From the NCBI GenBank assembly GCA_910578605.1, contig CAJTQG010000007.1, forward strand, positions 1 to 64,000: a DNA stretch of 64,000 nt. The letters run 5' to 3'. The notes under the pieces are model-generated. The model saw only the letters and a program-made list of their open reading frames with translations. It did no database searches and had not been told where the DNA came from. Position numbers and translations under genes: made by a program. How positions within the stretch are numbered: the stretch's first letter is position 1; each line of letters starts with the position of its first letter. The DNA is from an uncultured Lachnospiraceae bacterium. Its GTDB lineage: Bacteria; Bacillota; Clostridia; Lachnospirales; Lachnospiraceae. Shown here one piece after another: positions 44,504 to 52,876 of this stretch.

Positions 44504-44640
44504 ACAGGTTTTTCTTTCCCTTATTTTTGCCCTTATGAGGGTTCGTAACATGAGGGAAAAGGATATAACACAAGGGAAAGCATAAGGGCAAACTCACTTG
44601 CTATAAATTTAGCGTTTTCAAGGGATTTTGACCGTTTAAT
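44504..44640. repeat. Diverged direct repeat, copy A
   Basis: Shares ordered blocks with 47578-47712: TTTTTGCCCTTATGAG, GTAACAT, TTGC.ATAAAT and GTTTTCAAGG.ATTT. It lies next to an integrase fragment, so it may be an integrase-gene-end or recombination-arm sequence. The 44397-44830 gap holds only this, the integrase piece and a terminator. Confidence 0.55.
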
Positions 44641-44689
44641 GCTCAAGCCTTACGTTTTGCCCTTACGAGCAGAAACAAGGGCAAATATT

Positions 44690-44770
44690 TTACTGCCCGA
44701 CTACCATATCCAGAAGTTTAGCGGATTTTTTCTTCACCTCCCTTGTGGCGTGGGCATAGACATTCATCGA
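44690..44770 (-). pseudogene. Second integrase C-terminal fragment
   Basis: Reads SMNVYAHATREVKKKSAKLL then DMVVGQ and stop; closely similar to the fragment at 42305-42484, including the catalytic Tyr in NVYAH. Only about 26 codons survive. It ends 10 nt before a terminator. Confidence 0.8.
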
Positions 44771-44779
44771 TAGACATAG

Positions 44780-44814
44780 AAAAACCGCCGTTATAGTGTT
44801 ATCCATAACGGCGG
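44780..44814 (-). terminator. Terminator of the ABC/TetR operon
   Basis: CCGCCGTTAT and ATAACGGCGG form a perfect 10-bp stem followed by T5 on the minus strand, 16 nt after the permease stop codon. Confidence 0.9.
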
Positions 44815-44830
44815 CATACATTTCCCCCTG

Positions 44831-45979
44831 TTACTCAATCATAATTTCCTTGATAGAAATCTTCTTAATTTTTTCGGAATATACATACATCAGAATTTCA
44901 TAAATCGTGATAAAACAAACAAGAGAAATAAGCATAACAGGAAAGTCAAATTTATATGTAGGTACACCCTCAACATCCTTAAATACAATATCCACCATAA
45001 GCCTCAACAATCCATACTGATATACTGTCCCAATTATAAAACCAATATAGGACATCGGTCTGTATCCTCCTAAAATTGCCCTGCAACATTCTTTCTGCGA
45101 ATAGCCGAATACCCTCATCATAGCAATAGTTTTTGTATTTCCGTTTATTACTGTAGTTATAGCAAGAAACAGAGTTGTAAACGCTAATACAAGTCCAATG
45201 ACCAGCATCATCACACCCATCATTTCACTTGATAAATCTTTCATACTAAACGACATTTGTGTCATAGCTGAAAAGCAAAACGAAGCAAAAATAATGAAAA
45301 ATACAAGTGCCTTTTTAGATTTCAAGGTATTCCTTTTCAAATCCTCTACAAACGACAATTCTCTGTTTTTTTCGATTCTGTGATTTGGTGTTTTAGAAGC
45401 AGTTTGTGGATTATCTTTCAAAAGCAACAACACAGGCTTTTTTAATTTGTACCAAGCGTAATAAACCGAAAGTGCCGAAAAATACACAGTCGGCAATACC
45501 ACGAAATAAAATAAAATGATTGGATGAAAATTTATAGTTATCTCAGGAAGCATTTTATCTTCATTTTGTAGAGCGTAAAACCATGGCATTATAATAAATG
45601 CTCCTCCATATCCGATTGCAGTTCCGATAAAAGTACTAATTCCAAATACCCAAAAGCTTTTTGCAATTTTGATATTTGAATATCCCAATGCCTTTAATAT
45701 CCCAAGTTCCTTCTTATGTGTGTCAATATAATGCTTAATATAAAACAACAACATAACAACCGCAGTTAAAAGCAAGCATCCGCCACTTACAAGACAAACG
45801 ACTTTTGCGGTAGAAACCTGAGCATTATAAAAAAACATTGATAATTCAGATGTTATTTCACTCTCAATTAACCGAACATCAAAATAAAAGTTCAGAAACA
45901 TTGTACAAACAAGCACAGCACAACAGGCGATAATGGAAATGCCGATGAGTTTTGAAACATTTTTTATTCCAACGAGCAT
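44831..45979 (-). CDS. ABC transporter permease, FtsX/MacB type
   Basis: A 382-residue membrane protein with about eight membrane segments in two sets, each carrying an FtsX-type segment (KKELGILKALGYSNIKI and NTKTIAMMRVFGYSQKE). It lacks the usual N-terminal extracytoplasmic domain arrangement of a full 800-residue permease, so it may be a short form or the remaining C-terminal half. Encoded 4 nt after the ATPase gene. Substrate unknown; many such systems export peptides or drugs. Confidence 0.85.
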   Translation of the reverse strand: MLVGIKNVSKLIGISIIACCAVLVCTMFLNFYFDVRLIESEITSELSMFFYNAQVSTAKVVCLVSGGCLLLTAVVMLLFYIKHYIDTHKKELGILKALGYSNIKIAKSFWVFGISTFIGTAIGYGGAFIIMPWFYALQNEDKMLPEITINFHPIILFYFVVLPTVYFSALSVYYAWYKLKKPVLLLLKDNPQTASKTPNHRIEKNRELSFVEDLKRNTLKSKKALVFFIIFASFCFSAMTQMSFSMKDLSSEMMGVMMLVIGLVLAFTTLFLAITTVINGNTKTIAMMRVFGYSQKECCRAILGGYRPMSYIGFIIGTVYQYGLLRLMVDIVFKDVEGVPTYKFDFPVMLISLVCFITIYEILMYVYSEKIKKISIKEIMIE

Positions 45980-45983
45980 ACCA

Positions 45984-46676
45984 TCACCACCCTATCTCAT
46001 AAGCGGTCTTTTGTGCTTCATTTGTATAAATTTCAAATATTTTTCCACTATTCATTTTTATAACTGTGTTTGCCATTTCCGCAATATTCAAATTGTGCGT
46101 TACCATTACGATTGTAAAATCATATTCCTTATGAAGTTTATAGATATAATCAAGAACCTGTCGTCCTGTTTGTTCGTCTAATGCTCCTGTCGGTTCATCA
46201 AGAAATAATACTCTCGGTCTTTTTGCCAAAGCTCTTGCAATAGATACTCTTTGCTGTTCGCCACCCGAAAGTTCGCTGGGATATTTATGTAGTTTTTCTC
46301 CGAGTCCCACCGCTTCAATGACAGTTTTATAATCTTTATTATTTGCTAAATCAGCACCCATTTTCACATTTTTATCAACGCTCATATTGGGCAGCAAATA
46401 ATACTGCTGAAAAATAAATCCGACATTTTCCTTACGAAATGAAGTTACTTCATTATCAGAAAGTGCTGTAATATCCTTTCCGTCATAAAACACTTTACCG
46501 CTGTCAGGGCGTTCAAGACCTGAAATTACATTCAAAAAGGTTGACTTGCCAGAACCCGACGCGCCGAGAATAACCACAAAATCATTATCCTCAATATCAA
46601 GACTGATGTCCTTTAATACTTGAAATCGGCTTTCTCCGTTTCCGTATGATTTTATTATATTTCTCGCTTTAATCAT
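45984..46676 (-). CDS. ABC transporter ATP-binding protein, LolD/MacB type
   Basis: A 230-residue ATPase with Walker A LGASGSGKSTFL, signature LSGGEQQRVSIARALA, Walker B VLFLDEPTGALDEQTG and the H-loop VTHN. The LDEPTGALD form is typical of LolD/MacB-type ATPases pairing with FtsX-like permeases. Its start overlaps the TetR gene end by 8 nt, so the three genes form one operon. Confidence 0.93.
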   Translation of the reverse strand: MIKARNIIKSYGNGESRFQVLKDISLDIEDNDFVVILGASGSGKSTFLNVISGLERPDSGKVFYDGKDITALSDNEVTSFRKENVGFIFQQYYLLPNMSVDKNVKMGADLANNKDYKTVIEAVGLGEKLHKYPSELSGGEQQRVSIARALAKRPRVLFLDEPTGALDEQTGRQVLDYIYKLHKEYDFTIVMVTHNLNIAEMANTVIKMNSGKIFEIYTNEAQKTAYEIGW

Positions 46677-47250
46677 TATTTTCCTCCTCCTTTATCTTTT
46701 TCAAAATGCTCATACATACCTCAGTAATCATTGTACTGATTTCTTCGTCTGTAAAGCGGCACATTTTTGTGGCACAAAGCGATGCAATTCCGTGTGTATA
46801 TATCCAAAGATGATGATATAATTTTTTCGCAGATGCCTTGCAAATTTTGTAATCATCTTGAATTGACAATAGAATTTGCTCATAACTTTCATCTATCAGC
46901 AAAAGTACACCTGATAAGTCGGGAATTTGTTTTTGCTCCGTCATAAAGAGGAGCTGAAAAAGTTTTGACTCATTAACAGAAAAAAGAATATATTGCGTAC
47001 CTACGCCTTTGAAAGGGTGCGCCGCTGCTAAACCTTTATTGACATATTCTTTATACAAAGTTTTAGCTGCCTCAATCATAGCCTGCTGAACTTCTTCCAT
47101 ATTTTTGAATACAGTAAAAATCGGTCTTGCTGAGCTAGCCAGGTATGTTCCCAATGCTCTGGAAGTTAAAGCTTCATATCCGTCTGTCCTGACAATATTT
47201 AATGCGGCTTCTATAATTTCTGCTTTTGTAAATTTTGCTTTCGGTGGCAT
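46669..47250 (-). CDS. TetR-family transcription regulator
   Basis: A 193-residue repressor: helix-turn-helix in the first 50 residues (FTKAEIIEAALNIVRTDGY, TSRALGTYLASSARPIF) and an all-helical ligand-binding domain. It heads the ABC transporter operon and likely represses it until the effector binds. Palindromic and repeated TTAAATCAC(A/T)TG sites lie just upstream. Confidence 0.92.
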   Translation of the reverse strand: MPPKAKFTKAEIIEAALNIVRTDGYEALTSRALGTYLASSARPIFTVFKNMEEVQQAMIEAAKTLYKEYVNKGLAAAHPFKGVGTQYILFSVNESKLFQLLFMTEQKQIPDLSGVLLLIDESYEQILLSIQDDYKICKASAKKLYHHLWIYTHGIASLCATKMCRFTDEEISTMITEVCMSILKKIKEEENND

Positions 47251-47268
47251 ACTCTATTTCTCCTTTTA

Positions 47269-47300
47269 TTAAATCACTTGTTTTAAATCACATGATTTAA
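47269..47300. promoter_or_regulatory. Candidate TetR operator
   Basis: TTAAATCACTTG (47269-47280) is repeated as TTAAATCACATG (47283-47294), and the second forms a perfect palindrome TTAAATCA-CA-TGATTTAA (47283-47300), 18 nt upstream of the TetR start codon. Confidence 0.6.
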
Positions 47301-47325
47301 TTATAATCAAAGCCGTCCTAAAAGT

Positions 47326-47363
47326 CAATAAGGCAGCAGAGAATACTCCCTGCCGCCTTATTG
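47326..47363. terminator. Hairpin overlapping the TnpV remnant
   Basis: CAATAAGGC and GCCTTATTG, continued by GCAG/CTGC, make a long stem. It overlaps the end of the small reading frame at 47358. Confidence 0.6.
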
Positions 47364-47501
47364 GCTGTTTATACTAAGATGATGTCCCCATACGTCTATT
47401 GGCTGTTCTTTCTCGGCGGGTAAAACAAGACAAGGAGTATAATAATCTCCTTGCAGTTCATACCACAGATTATTTTTATCATCGTAAATGTACTTGTCCA
47501 T
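47358..47501 (-). pseudogene. Truncated TnpV-like transposon protein
   Basis: A 47-residue frame starting MDKYIYDDKNNLWYELQGD with YTPCLVLPAE and PIDVWG, resembling the N-terminal part of TnpV proteins of Tn4451-type elements, which are normally about 120 residues. GGAGG lies 8 nt before the ATG. The homology stops after about residue 40. The remaining part of the 47251-47795 gap has a diverged repeat. Confidence 0.6.
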
Positions 47502-47577
47502 TTTGAAATCCTCCAGTATAATATATTCGCACATATATCACAGTTCTCCGATTGCCATACTTTGTTATATCTTGTTA

Positions 47578-47712
47578 TGAGATTTTCTTGCCCTTGATTT
47601 TGCCCTTATGAGCAATCAAAGCAAGAGTAACATTGTGTGAAACCATATAAAGGGATAAGGCGATCACATTGCGATAAATCCTTTGTTTTCAAGGAATTTG
47701 TAGGATTTTATT
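47578..47712. repeat. Diverged direct repeat, copy B
   Basis: Partner of 44504-44640, with the shared blocks ATTTTGCCCTTATGAG, GTAACAT and GTTTTCAAGG in the same order and orientation. It ends about 85 nt before the phosphotransferase gene. Confidence 0.55.
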
Positions 47713-47795
47713 AAAACTCTATGAGGTGTGATAAGCACCTATAGAATCGTTAGTTTATAATCGGGATTTGCAGAGGTGTTACAAGGAGATATTTT

Positions 47796-48650
47796 ATGGA
47801 TATTAAAGAAATTATTGAAAATGAATTTAATTTAATCGTTCACAATATTATTGTTTTAGGGCAGGGTCTTGATAGTATTGCCTATCTTGTAAATAATGAA
47901 TACATATTTAAGCAGTCAAAACATGATATAGCAAGAATTAACTTAAAAAAGGAGATGCGGGTATTAAACTATCTAAAAAATCAAATCACATTACAAATAC
48001 CAGATATTGAGTATTATAGCGAAGAATATAGTGTTTGTGGTTATAAAGAGATTAAAGGTAATAAGTTGACTCCCAGTATTTACAAAAGTTTGAGTGATGA
48101 TGAAAAAGACATATTAGCACAAGACATTGCGTTGTTTCTAAGAGAAATGCATGCTATCCCTTTACCTAATATAGCTGGACTAGAATTACATGTAATGGAT
48201 GATTATAGAAGTGATTATGAGACTTTAAGGGAAACCATCTATGATAAAATATCTGATAAATCAAAAGAATATATAGATGATTTATATAAAAGAATACTTA
48301 ATGATGAACGAATCTCTCAATATGTTAAGGCGCTATGTCATAATGATTTGGGCTGTAATCATATCATAATTCAAAATAACAAAGCTGTTGGTATAATTGA
48401 TTTTGGAGATGTTGCTATTACTGACAGAGATAAGGATTTTGTATATTTACTTGAGGATAGCAGTGAGGAAATTGGCAGAGAATTTGGAATAAAAGTCTTG
48501 GAATATTATAATCATCCAAATAAAGAAATACCAATATTAAAAGCAGATTGGAATGATGAGTATTACCCTATTGAACAAATTTTAGGGGGACAAGCAATGA
48601 AATTAGATGATATGTATAACAAAGGATTAAATAAAATAATAAACATTTGA
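47796..48650 (+). CDS. Aminoglycoside phosphotransferase-family kinase
   Basis: A 284-residue kinase-like protein of the APH family. The catalytic loop CHNDLGCNHIII (about residue 188) has the HxDxxxxN pattern and IDFGD (about residue 210) is the metal-binding motif. The N-lobe has a Gly-rich loop (LGQGLDSIAYLV) and a candidate Lys. Such proteins phosphorylate aminoglycosides or other small molecules; resistance is plausible given the mobile context but not established. AAGGAG precedes the ATG. Low GC compared with the core genes suggests import. Confidence 0.85.
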   Translation: MDIKEIIENEFNLIVHNIIVLGQGLDSIAYLVNNEYIFKQSKHDIARINLKKEMRVLNYLKNQITLQIPDIEYYSEEYSVCGYKEIKGNKLTPSIYKSLSDDEKDILAQDIALFLREMHAIPLPNIAGLELHVMDDYRSDYETLRETIYDKISDKSKEYIDDLYKRILNDERISQYVKALCHNDLGCNHIIIQNNKAVGIIDFGDVAITDRDKDFVYLLEDSSEEIGREFGIKVLEYYNHPNKEIPILKADWNDEYYPIEQILGGQAMKLDDMYNKGLNKIINI

Positions 48651-48733
48651 ATTGACGCTTAATACCCAAAACCATTGATGAGTACCACACATTCCCATTT
48701 ATTAAATTGGCAGCAATGAGGTTTTACATAGAT

Positions 48734-49153
48734 ATGGATTATAAAATTCGAGAAATTAGAAAAAATGAATATCCAATATTATCTGATTTCCTATATGAAA
48801 TAATTTTTATTCCAAAGGGGATAAATAAGCCGCCAAAATCAATTATAGAACAGCCAAAGTTACAAGTATATATTGATGATACAACCCCCTCATTTGCCAT
48901 ATCACTGTATGAAGAATACAGGAATTTGGGCATTGGTACAGCACTTATGGAAGCTATGTTGCAATTTTTAAGAGTGAAAGGATATAAGCAGACATCTCTA
49001 TCTGTACAAAAAGCGAATTATTTAGTTCATATGTATAGAAAAGCAGGATTTGAGATGGTTGACGAGAACAAAGAAGAATACATAACTCTTTTTGGTCATC
49101 GTTATATTTTACATTCCATCCTGATGCAATTTCTAATGCGTATTTCTCAGTGA
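48734..49153 (+). pseudogene. GNAT acetyltransferase with internal deletion
   Basis: From the ATG at 48734 the frame starts like a full GNAT (MDYKIREIRKNEYPILSDFL) but jumps from QPKLQVYIDD to TPSFAISLYEEYRNLGIGTAL, skipping the central strands (about 35 residues) that should lie between. The acetyl-CoA loop and the SVQKANY..HMYRKAGFEMV end are kept. After EEYI the expected short end is replaced by unrelated sequence. The product is probably inactive. Confidence 0.65.
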
Positions 49154-49300
49154 GAACGGGATAAAAAATAGGCTGTTCAGATAATCTGGGTGGAAATTTG
49201 CTATAATTGCTTTCCTCTATGAGTTTTAATTCTTATGTGCCAATAGGTCTATATAAAATCATTCCGCCATCTCCTCCATCAATTCAAATTTATAGGATTT

Positions 49301-49972
49301 TCACTGCACTTCCCATTCAAAGTTTTCTTTGCCTGCACCAACTTCAAAATGGTATTTTCCGATACCAAGGTCAATACCTGAAAAATGTCCGTCTCCTGCA
49401 GAAATAGATACTTTATTACCATTGCCTTTTACAACAAAGGGCTGCTTATTTAACGCTGTAGGTGCATAAAGTAACGCATTTACGCCATCAACAAACCATT
49501 GCGGTGCATTACCGTTATATTCACTGATTTCTGCTGCGGTTTTTGATTTATGGGGAACACCTTGAGTCCCACCGTAACCAATCGCAATCACACCGTTTAT
49601 ACGCACATCCTTATTGCTGAGATTTTTTAATGCACCCTTCCTATTAAACATGCCTCCAATCCACCATGTATTAAGTCCCATCGTTTGAGCATAGAGAATT
49701 AAATCCGCACCGCAATAGCCTAATTTTTCGTCAAGTTCGTGAGTATCCATGCCTGCAAGAACAATATAATTGTTTACCGTCTTTGAAAGTAATAGTCTTG
49801 CCATACCGCTGATACCATCAGAATTATTGACGACTAAGGTAAGGTGAAGATTATATTTTTTATTGTTCTGGACAATACGTTCATTAATCAATTCTACAAT
49901 ATCTGCAGGAATTGCCGTGTTTGTGTATTGTCTTACCATATGCCTTTCTTTGATTGCTTCTTTAATCGTCAT
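49301..49972 (-). CDS. Nitroreductase-family protein
   Basis: A 223-residue flavin-dependent reductase-like protein beginning MTIKEAIKERHMVRQYT, the usual RxxR FMN-binding start, with GADLILYAQTMGLNTWWIGG in the middle and IGYGGTQG near residue 145. The ATG at 49972 follows GGAGG by 5 nt. The C-terminal part resembles the extended TM1586-like nitroreductase subgroup. Substrate unknown. Confidence 0.85.
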   Translation of the reverse strand: MTIKEAIKERHMVRQYTNTAIPADIVELINERIVQNNKKYNLHLTLVVNNSDGISGMARLLLSKTVNNYIVLAGMDTHELDEKLGYCGADLILYAQTMGLNTWWIGGMFNRKGALKNLSNKDVRINGVIAIGYGGTQGVPHKSKTAAEISEYNGNAPQWFVDGVNALLYAPTALNKQPFVVKGNGNKVSISAGDGHFSGIDLGIGKYHFEVGAGKENFEWEVQ

Positions 49973-50127
49973 GTTTTCCTCCATAAATTTTCGATTTAGT
50001 TTCGTATAAAAAACAGGAATTTGATTATCTCTTTTTGTATACAATGATTTCAGACTCAGCACCATTACATCCATATTCACATACAAGTAAATAGTTATTA
50101 TCTGCAACAAGCCCATAGCATCTATCA

Positions 50128-50271
50128 CTATTTATTTTTTTTTACCCCAAACCAACGCATATCTTCTTCTTCCTGTATTCCTCCAAACACCGCTAATAAT
50201 AGATAAACTGCTGAAATATATCCAATTATTATATTTACAAAATAAATAAAAAGACTCTTTAATAATTTCAT
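50128..50271 (-). pseudogene. Truncated copy of the small membrane protein
   Basis: A 47-residue frame starting MKLLKSLFIYFVNIIIGYIS, similar to the start of the 112-residue membrane protein encoded at 50431-50769 but ending after RWFGVKKNK. GGGGGAGGG precedes the ATG. It may still be expressed as a one-segment membrane peptide. It follows a copied end of the exoprotein gene. Confidence 0.65.
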
Positions 50272-50283
50272 CTTGCCCTCCCC

Positions 50284-50379
50284 CTAATTGTACTGTTTAA
50301 ACAATTTAAAATATTCATAACAAGCTTCCCCATAACTATCTTCTCCATTATATTTTGCCAAACTTATGCAATTTTCCTT
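50284..50379 (-). pseudogene. Duplicated C-terminal tip of the lysozyme-like exoprotein
   Basis: A 31-codon open stretch reading SLAKYNGEDSYGEACYEYFK then LFKQYN and stop, which copies the last residues of the 492-residue exoprotein (AKYNGEDSYGEDCYEYFK). It is preceded by an in-frame stop. With 50128-50271 it forms a decayed duplicate of the exoprotein-end plus membrane-protein cassette. Confidence 0.75.
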
Positions 50380-50430
50380 TTACAATAGACATTCTTACTT
50401 TTCATAATCTAATAGTTTAAAACAATACAC

Positions 50431-50769
50431 TTAAATATAATACCAGTATATTACTCCTAAAATAATACATACTGCTATTGGTAAATAGCAAAACAATATA
50501 TTATTCCACATTATCCTGTTTGCTTCAATAATTTTCATATCTTGACTTAACAATTTGCCTAATCCTACATTAATAAGATATACTAAAAATATCCAAAACA
50601 TCAACATTACCACTCCAATCCATCGAAGACCTTCTCCCTCTGGATTATAATAATGAGGACCTTTCAATGTATTTTGTATAACTAATGTGGAAAATAACAA
50701 ATAACGTGCTGAAATATAACCTATTAATATATTTAAAAAACAAAAAATCAATTTTTTTCCAACTTTCAT
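50431..50769 (-). CDS. Small membrane protein (putative immunity protein)
   Basis: A 112-residue protein with three or four predicted membrane segments (about 5-25, 48-68, 90-110) and no family I recognise. It starts 11 nt after the exoprotein stop, with AGGGAG just before the ATG, so it is co-transcribed and translationally linked. By analogy with other effector loci, a membrane protein directly behind a cell-wall-degrading effector could protect the producer. A transport or anchoring role is also possible. Confidence 0.75.
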   Translation of the reverse strand: MKVGKKLIFCFLNILIGYISARYLLFSTLVIQNTLKGPHYYNPEGEGLRWIGVVMLMFWIFLVYLINVGLGKLLSQDMKIIEANRIMWNNILFCYLPIAVCIILGVIYWYYI

Positions 50770-50780
50770 TTCTTCTCCCT

Positions 50781-52259
50781 CTAATTATTATATTGTTTAA
50801 AAATTTTGAAATACTCATAGCAATCTTCCCCATAGCTATCTTCTCCATTATACTTTGCCATAATTTTCTTTAAACTACTTACTTTAGCTTTATTTATATT
50901 TGATATTCCCAGTTTACATGCCTCATATTTAAGCACATATGCAACAAAGCGAACATTATAAATATTATTATCTTTCAAAGCAAACCACATTTTTCTTCTC
51001 GATTTCCAATCCTGATAGTCATATTTTTGTCCGCCTATTATCCTTCTGATATACAGATAGTTATTTGTAAGAATAGCAGTTTTAGCAAAAATTTGTCCTA
51101 GTCCTGTACTGCTATCCTTTCGCATTGGAACAGGCACAGCTGGTGGAGTCATTAATATTTGTTGATGCCAACTTTTGTTCATATATATTTCTAATTGTGC
51201 TTTATACGCATAATAATTTGTAACTGCTCCATCTGCTATATCATCTAACAAGTTTACGCATGCTAATTCTCTAAATAAAACTGATTGAACCATCTCTTTT
51301 GGCAAATTTAATATTTTCGCAACATTAGTAATAATTGCATCATATTGTAACACTATATCCACACATTTTTTTGTTGTCCTCTTTGCAAAATTTTTCTTTT
51401 TAGGAAATCTTTTAGCAAATTCTTTATCTAATTTACTGATTAACTGTCCTTTTGACAGCCTGTTTTTATTGGTTGCCTTTAGCATTGGATAAAATTCCAA
51501 CTCCATGCCTTCCTCTACTTCCTCTATTTTAATACTTTCCTCACTTTCATCTTCTTCTGGTTCATCTATTGCCTCTTCTTCTATTATCATATCATGTATG
51601 GCAATTTGATACAATTTTACCACACTAATAGTCTTTATGCTTTCTAAACTAATTGTACATTGTCCCTTTGTATCAATATTTGCATTATAGCCCAAATTTT
51701 TTATTGTATATGTATTGTTATCCTTTTGAACAATCTCTCCTCCCTCCAAAATTCTAACAGAATCTTCTGATTCAAAGTTCATTATCCAATCTTCCAATGT
51801 ACTTTCCGAGCAATTGGTTATCACTATCTTATTATCACTTATTTTATACTGAAATTCCGACTCAGGCACCTCCTGCACTGCCATCACAAAGTTAATTGTC
51901 TGTGGAACATCAAAATCTCCCTTTGCAATCAATCCAATCTCTACCGTTTCTCCTGGCATAATATCCTGATTATAACCTGCATTTTTTATGCAATATACTC
52001 CATCTGCCAATTTTTCTTCCTCAGCGTTCCATATATTGAGTATTTCTGTCTTCATATTCACACAGAATGCCCAATTCTCAATGGAATATTTTCCTGTATT
52101 GGTAATTGACATCTGTATCTGCTGCTTGTCCTCCCAGCAGCTCACCACTACTGCATTGAACTCATAGCACAAACCATCCTCCTGATTCTTTCCATATACA
52201 ATACATGCATTCAATAAAAATAACAATAAAACAACTAACATTCTCGCTTTCTTCTTCAT
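50781..52259 (-). CDS. Secreted CBM2-like and lysozyme-like exoprotein under cyclic-di-GMP control
   Basis: A 492-residue protein. Start at 52259 is chosen over an earlier codon because of AAAGGAAAG before it. Signal peptide (1-22); two CBM2-like carbohydrate-binding modules (about 28-120 with IQMSITNTGKYSIENWAF; 122-215 with KISDNKIVITNCSESTLEDW); acidic linker; a C-terminal domain (about 265-492) with QSVLFRELACVN and DSSTGLGQIFAKTAI, which resemble the catalytic Glu and the GLxQI motif of lysozyme/transglycosylase-like enzymes. It probably binds and cuts a wall polysaccharide. A cyclic-di-GMP riboswitch and a mobile-repeat arm lie in its leader. Confidence 0.8.
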   Translation of the reverse strand: MKKKARMLVVLLLFLLNACIVYGKNQEDGLCYEFNAVVVSCWEDKQQIQMSITNTGKYSIENWAFCVNMKTEILNIWNAEEEKLADGVYCIKNAGYNQDIMPGETVEIGLIAKGDFDVPQTINFVMAVQEVPESEFQYKISDNKIVITNCSESTLEDWIMNFESEDSVRILEGGEIVQKDNNTYTIKNLGYNANIDTKGQCTISLESIKTISVVKLYQIAIHDMIIEEEAIDEPEEDESEESIKIEEVEEGMELEFYPMLKATNKNRLSKGQLISKLDKEFAKRFPKKKNFAKRTTKKCVDIVLQYDAIITNVAKILNLPKEMVQSVLFRELACVNLLDDIADGAVTNYYAYKAQLEIYMNKSWHQQILMTPPAVPVPMRKDSSTGLGQIFAKTAILTNNYLYIRRIIGGQKYDYQDWKSRRKMWFALKDNNIYNVRFVAYVLKYEACKLGISNINKAKVSSLKKIMAKYNGEDSYGEDCYEYFKIFKQYNN

Positions 52260-52297
52260 GGCTCTTCTTTCCTTTCCCTGTTTCTTTGTTATTAGGC

Positions 52298-52397
52298 ATT
52301 GCAAAACACATTCAAAAAGTTCATAATTGTGCGAAATTTACAATTTACATCAGATGCGATAGGATTTGTGATTTAGATGTTCTTAGTATTCTTTATT
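52298..52397. repeat. Single arm of the MITE-like element in the exoprotein leader
   Basis: Matches the left arm of the element at 36039 over about 100 bp, for example AAAAAGTTCATAATTGTGC, then AAATTTACAATTT and GTTCTTAGT.TTCTT. It lies between the riboswitch terminator and the start codon of the exoprotein gene. Confidence 0.75.
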
Positions 52398-52430
52398 GTA
52401 TAAGGCAAAATTTACTATACAAATAAAAAA

Positions 52431-52535
52431 GGCTGCAAGAATATAGAAATTCCTGCAACCGAACTATCCTAGGTTAATATCCCCCTTAGACTCCCAGCTT
52501 TGCGTCCATGCATTTCTGTCATGTTTGCCTTTAGA
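52431..52535 (-). ncRNA. Cyclic-di-GMP-I (GEMM-I) riboswitch 3 with terminator
   Basis: Minus strand order: AAAGGCAAACATG, a GAAA-capped P2, TGGACGCAAAGC, GAGTCTAAGG, GGATAGTTCGGTTGCAGG, then a terminator GGTTGCAGGAAT..ATTCTTGCAGCC with T6 (52431-52460). All main GEMM-I motifs are present. It lies about 170 nt before the exoprotein start, a mobile-repeat arm being in between. Its 3' end is nearly the same as riboswitch 1, suggesting common descent. Confidence 0.88.
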
Positions 52536-52564
52536 TTTTTGTATAGAACAGAACACGCTATTTA

Positions 52565-52593
52565 ATGTTAACATTACCCCTCTTTTATGTCAA
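52565..52593 (-). promoter_or_regulatory. Sigma-A promoter for riboswitch 3
   Basis: Minus strand TTGACA (52588-52593), 17-nt spacer, TAACAT (52565-52570), about 25 nt before the aptamer. The rest of the 52594-52876 gap, upstream of the potassium transporter gene, shows no riboswitch I can support. Confidence 0.7.
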
Positions 52594-52876
52594 CTACTAT
52601 TGGCACAATTTGTCAAATATTGTTAACAGTCCAGCCTAGGTCTTTGCATCAATTCATACTTCCACTGAACCATTACAAATTCCTGTTACTATTCTCAAAA
52701 TAATTTGCTTTATCCCTTGCCTTTTCTTTCCATTAGATGTATACTTTGTTCGTTTAAATCTATTGTTTTATATTTGTTTATATGTAACGATTCAGAACCA
52801 TGCAGATTTATACAAAACCAACAGTTCCATATTGTTGTTTGTGTTTATCAATACATTGAAGGAGGAACCTCTTCCC

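Noticed and set aside
52560..52876. Cyclic-di-AMP (ydaO) riboswitch before ktrB
   Set aside because: A sequence like GATTCAGAACCATGCAG is faintly suggestive, but the other conserved blocks are missing.
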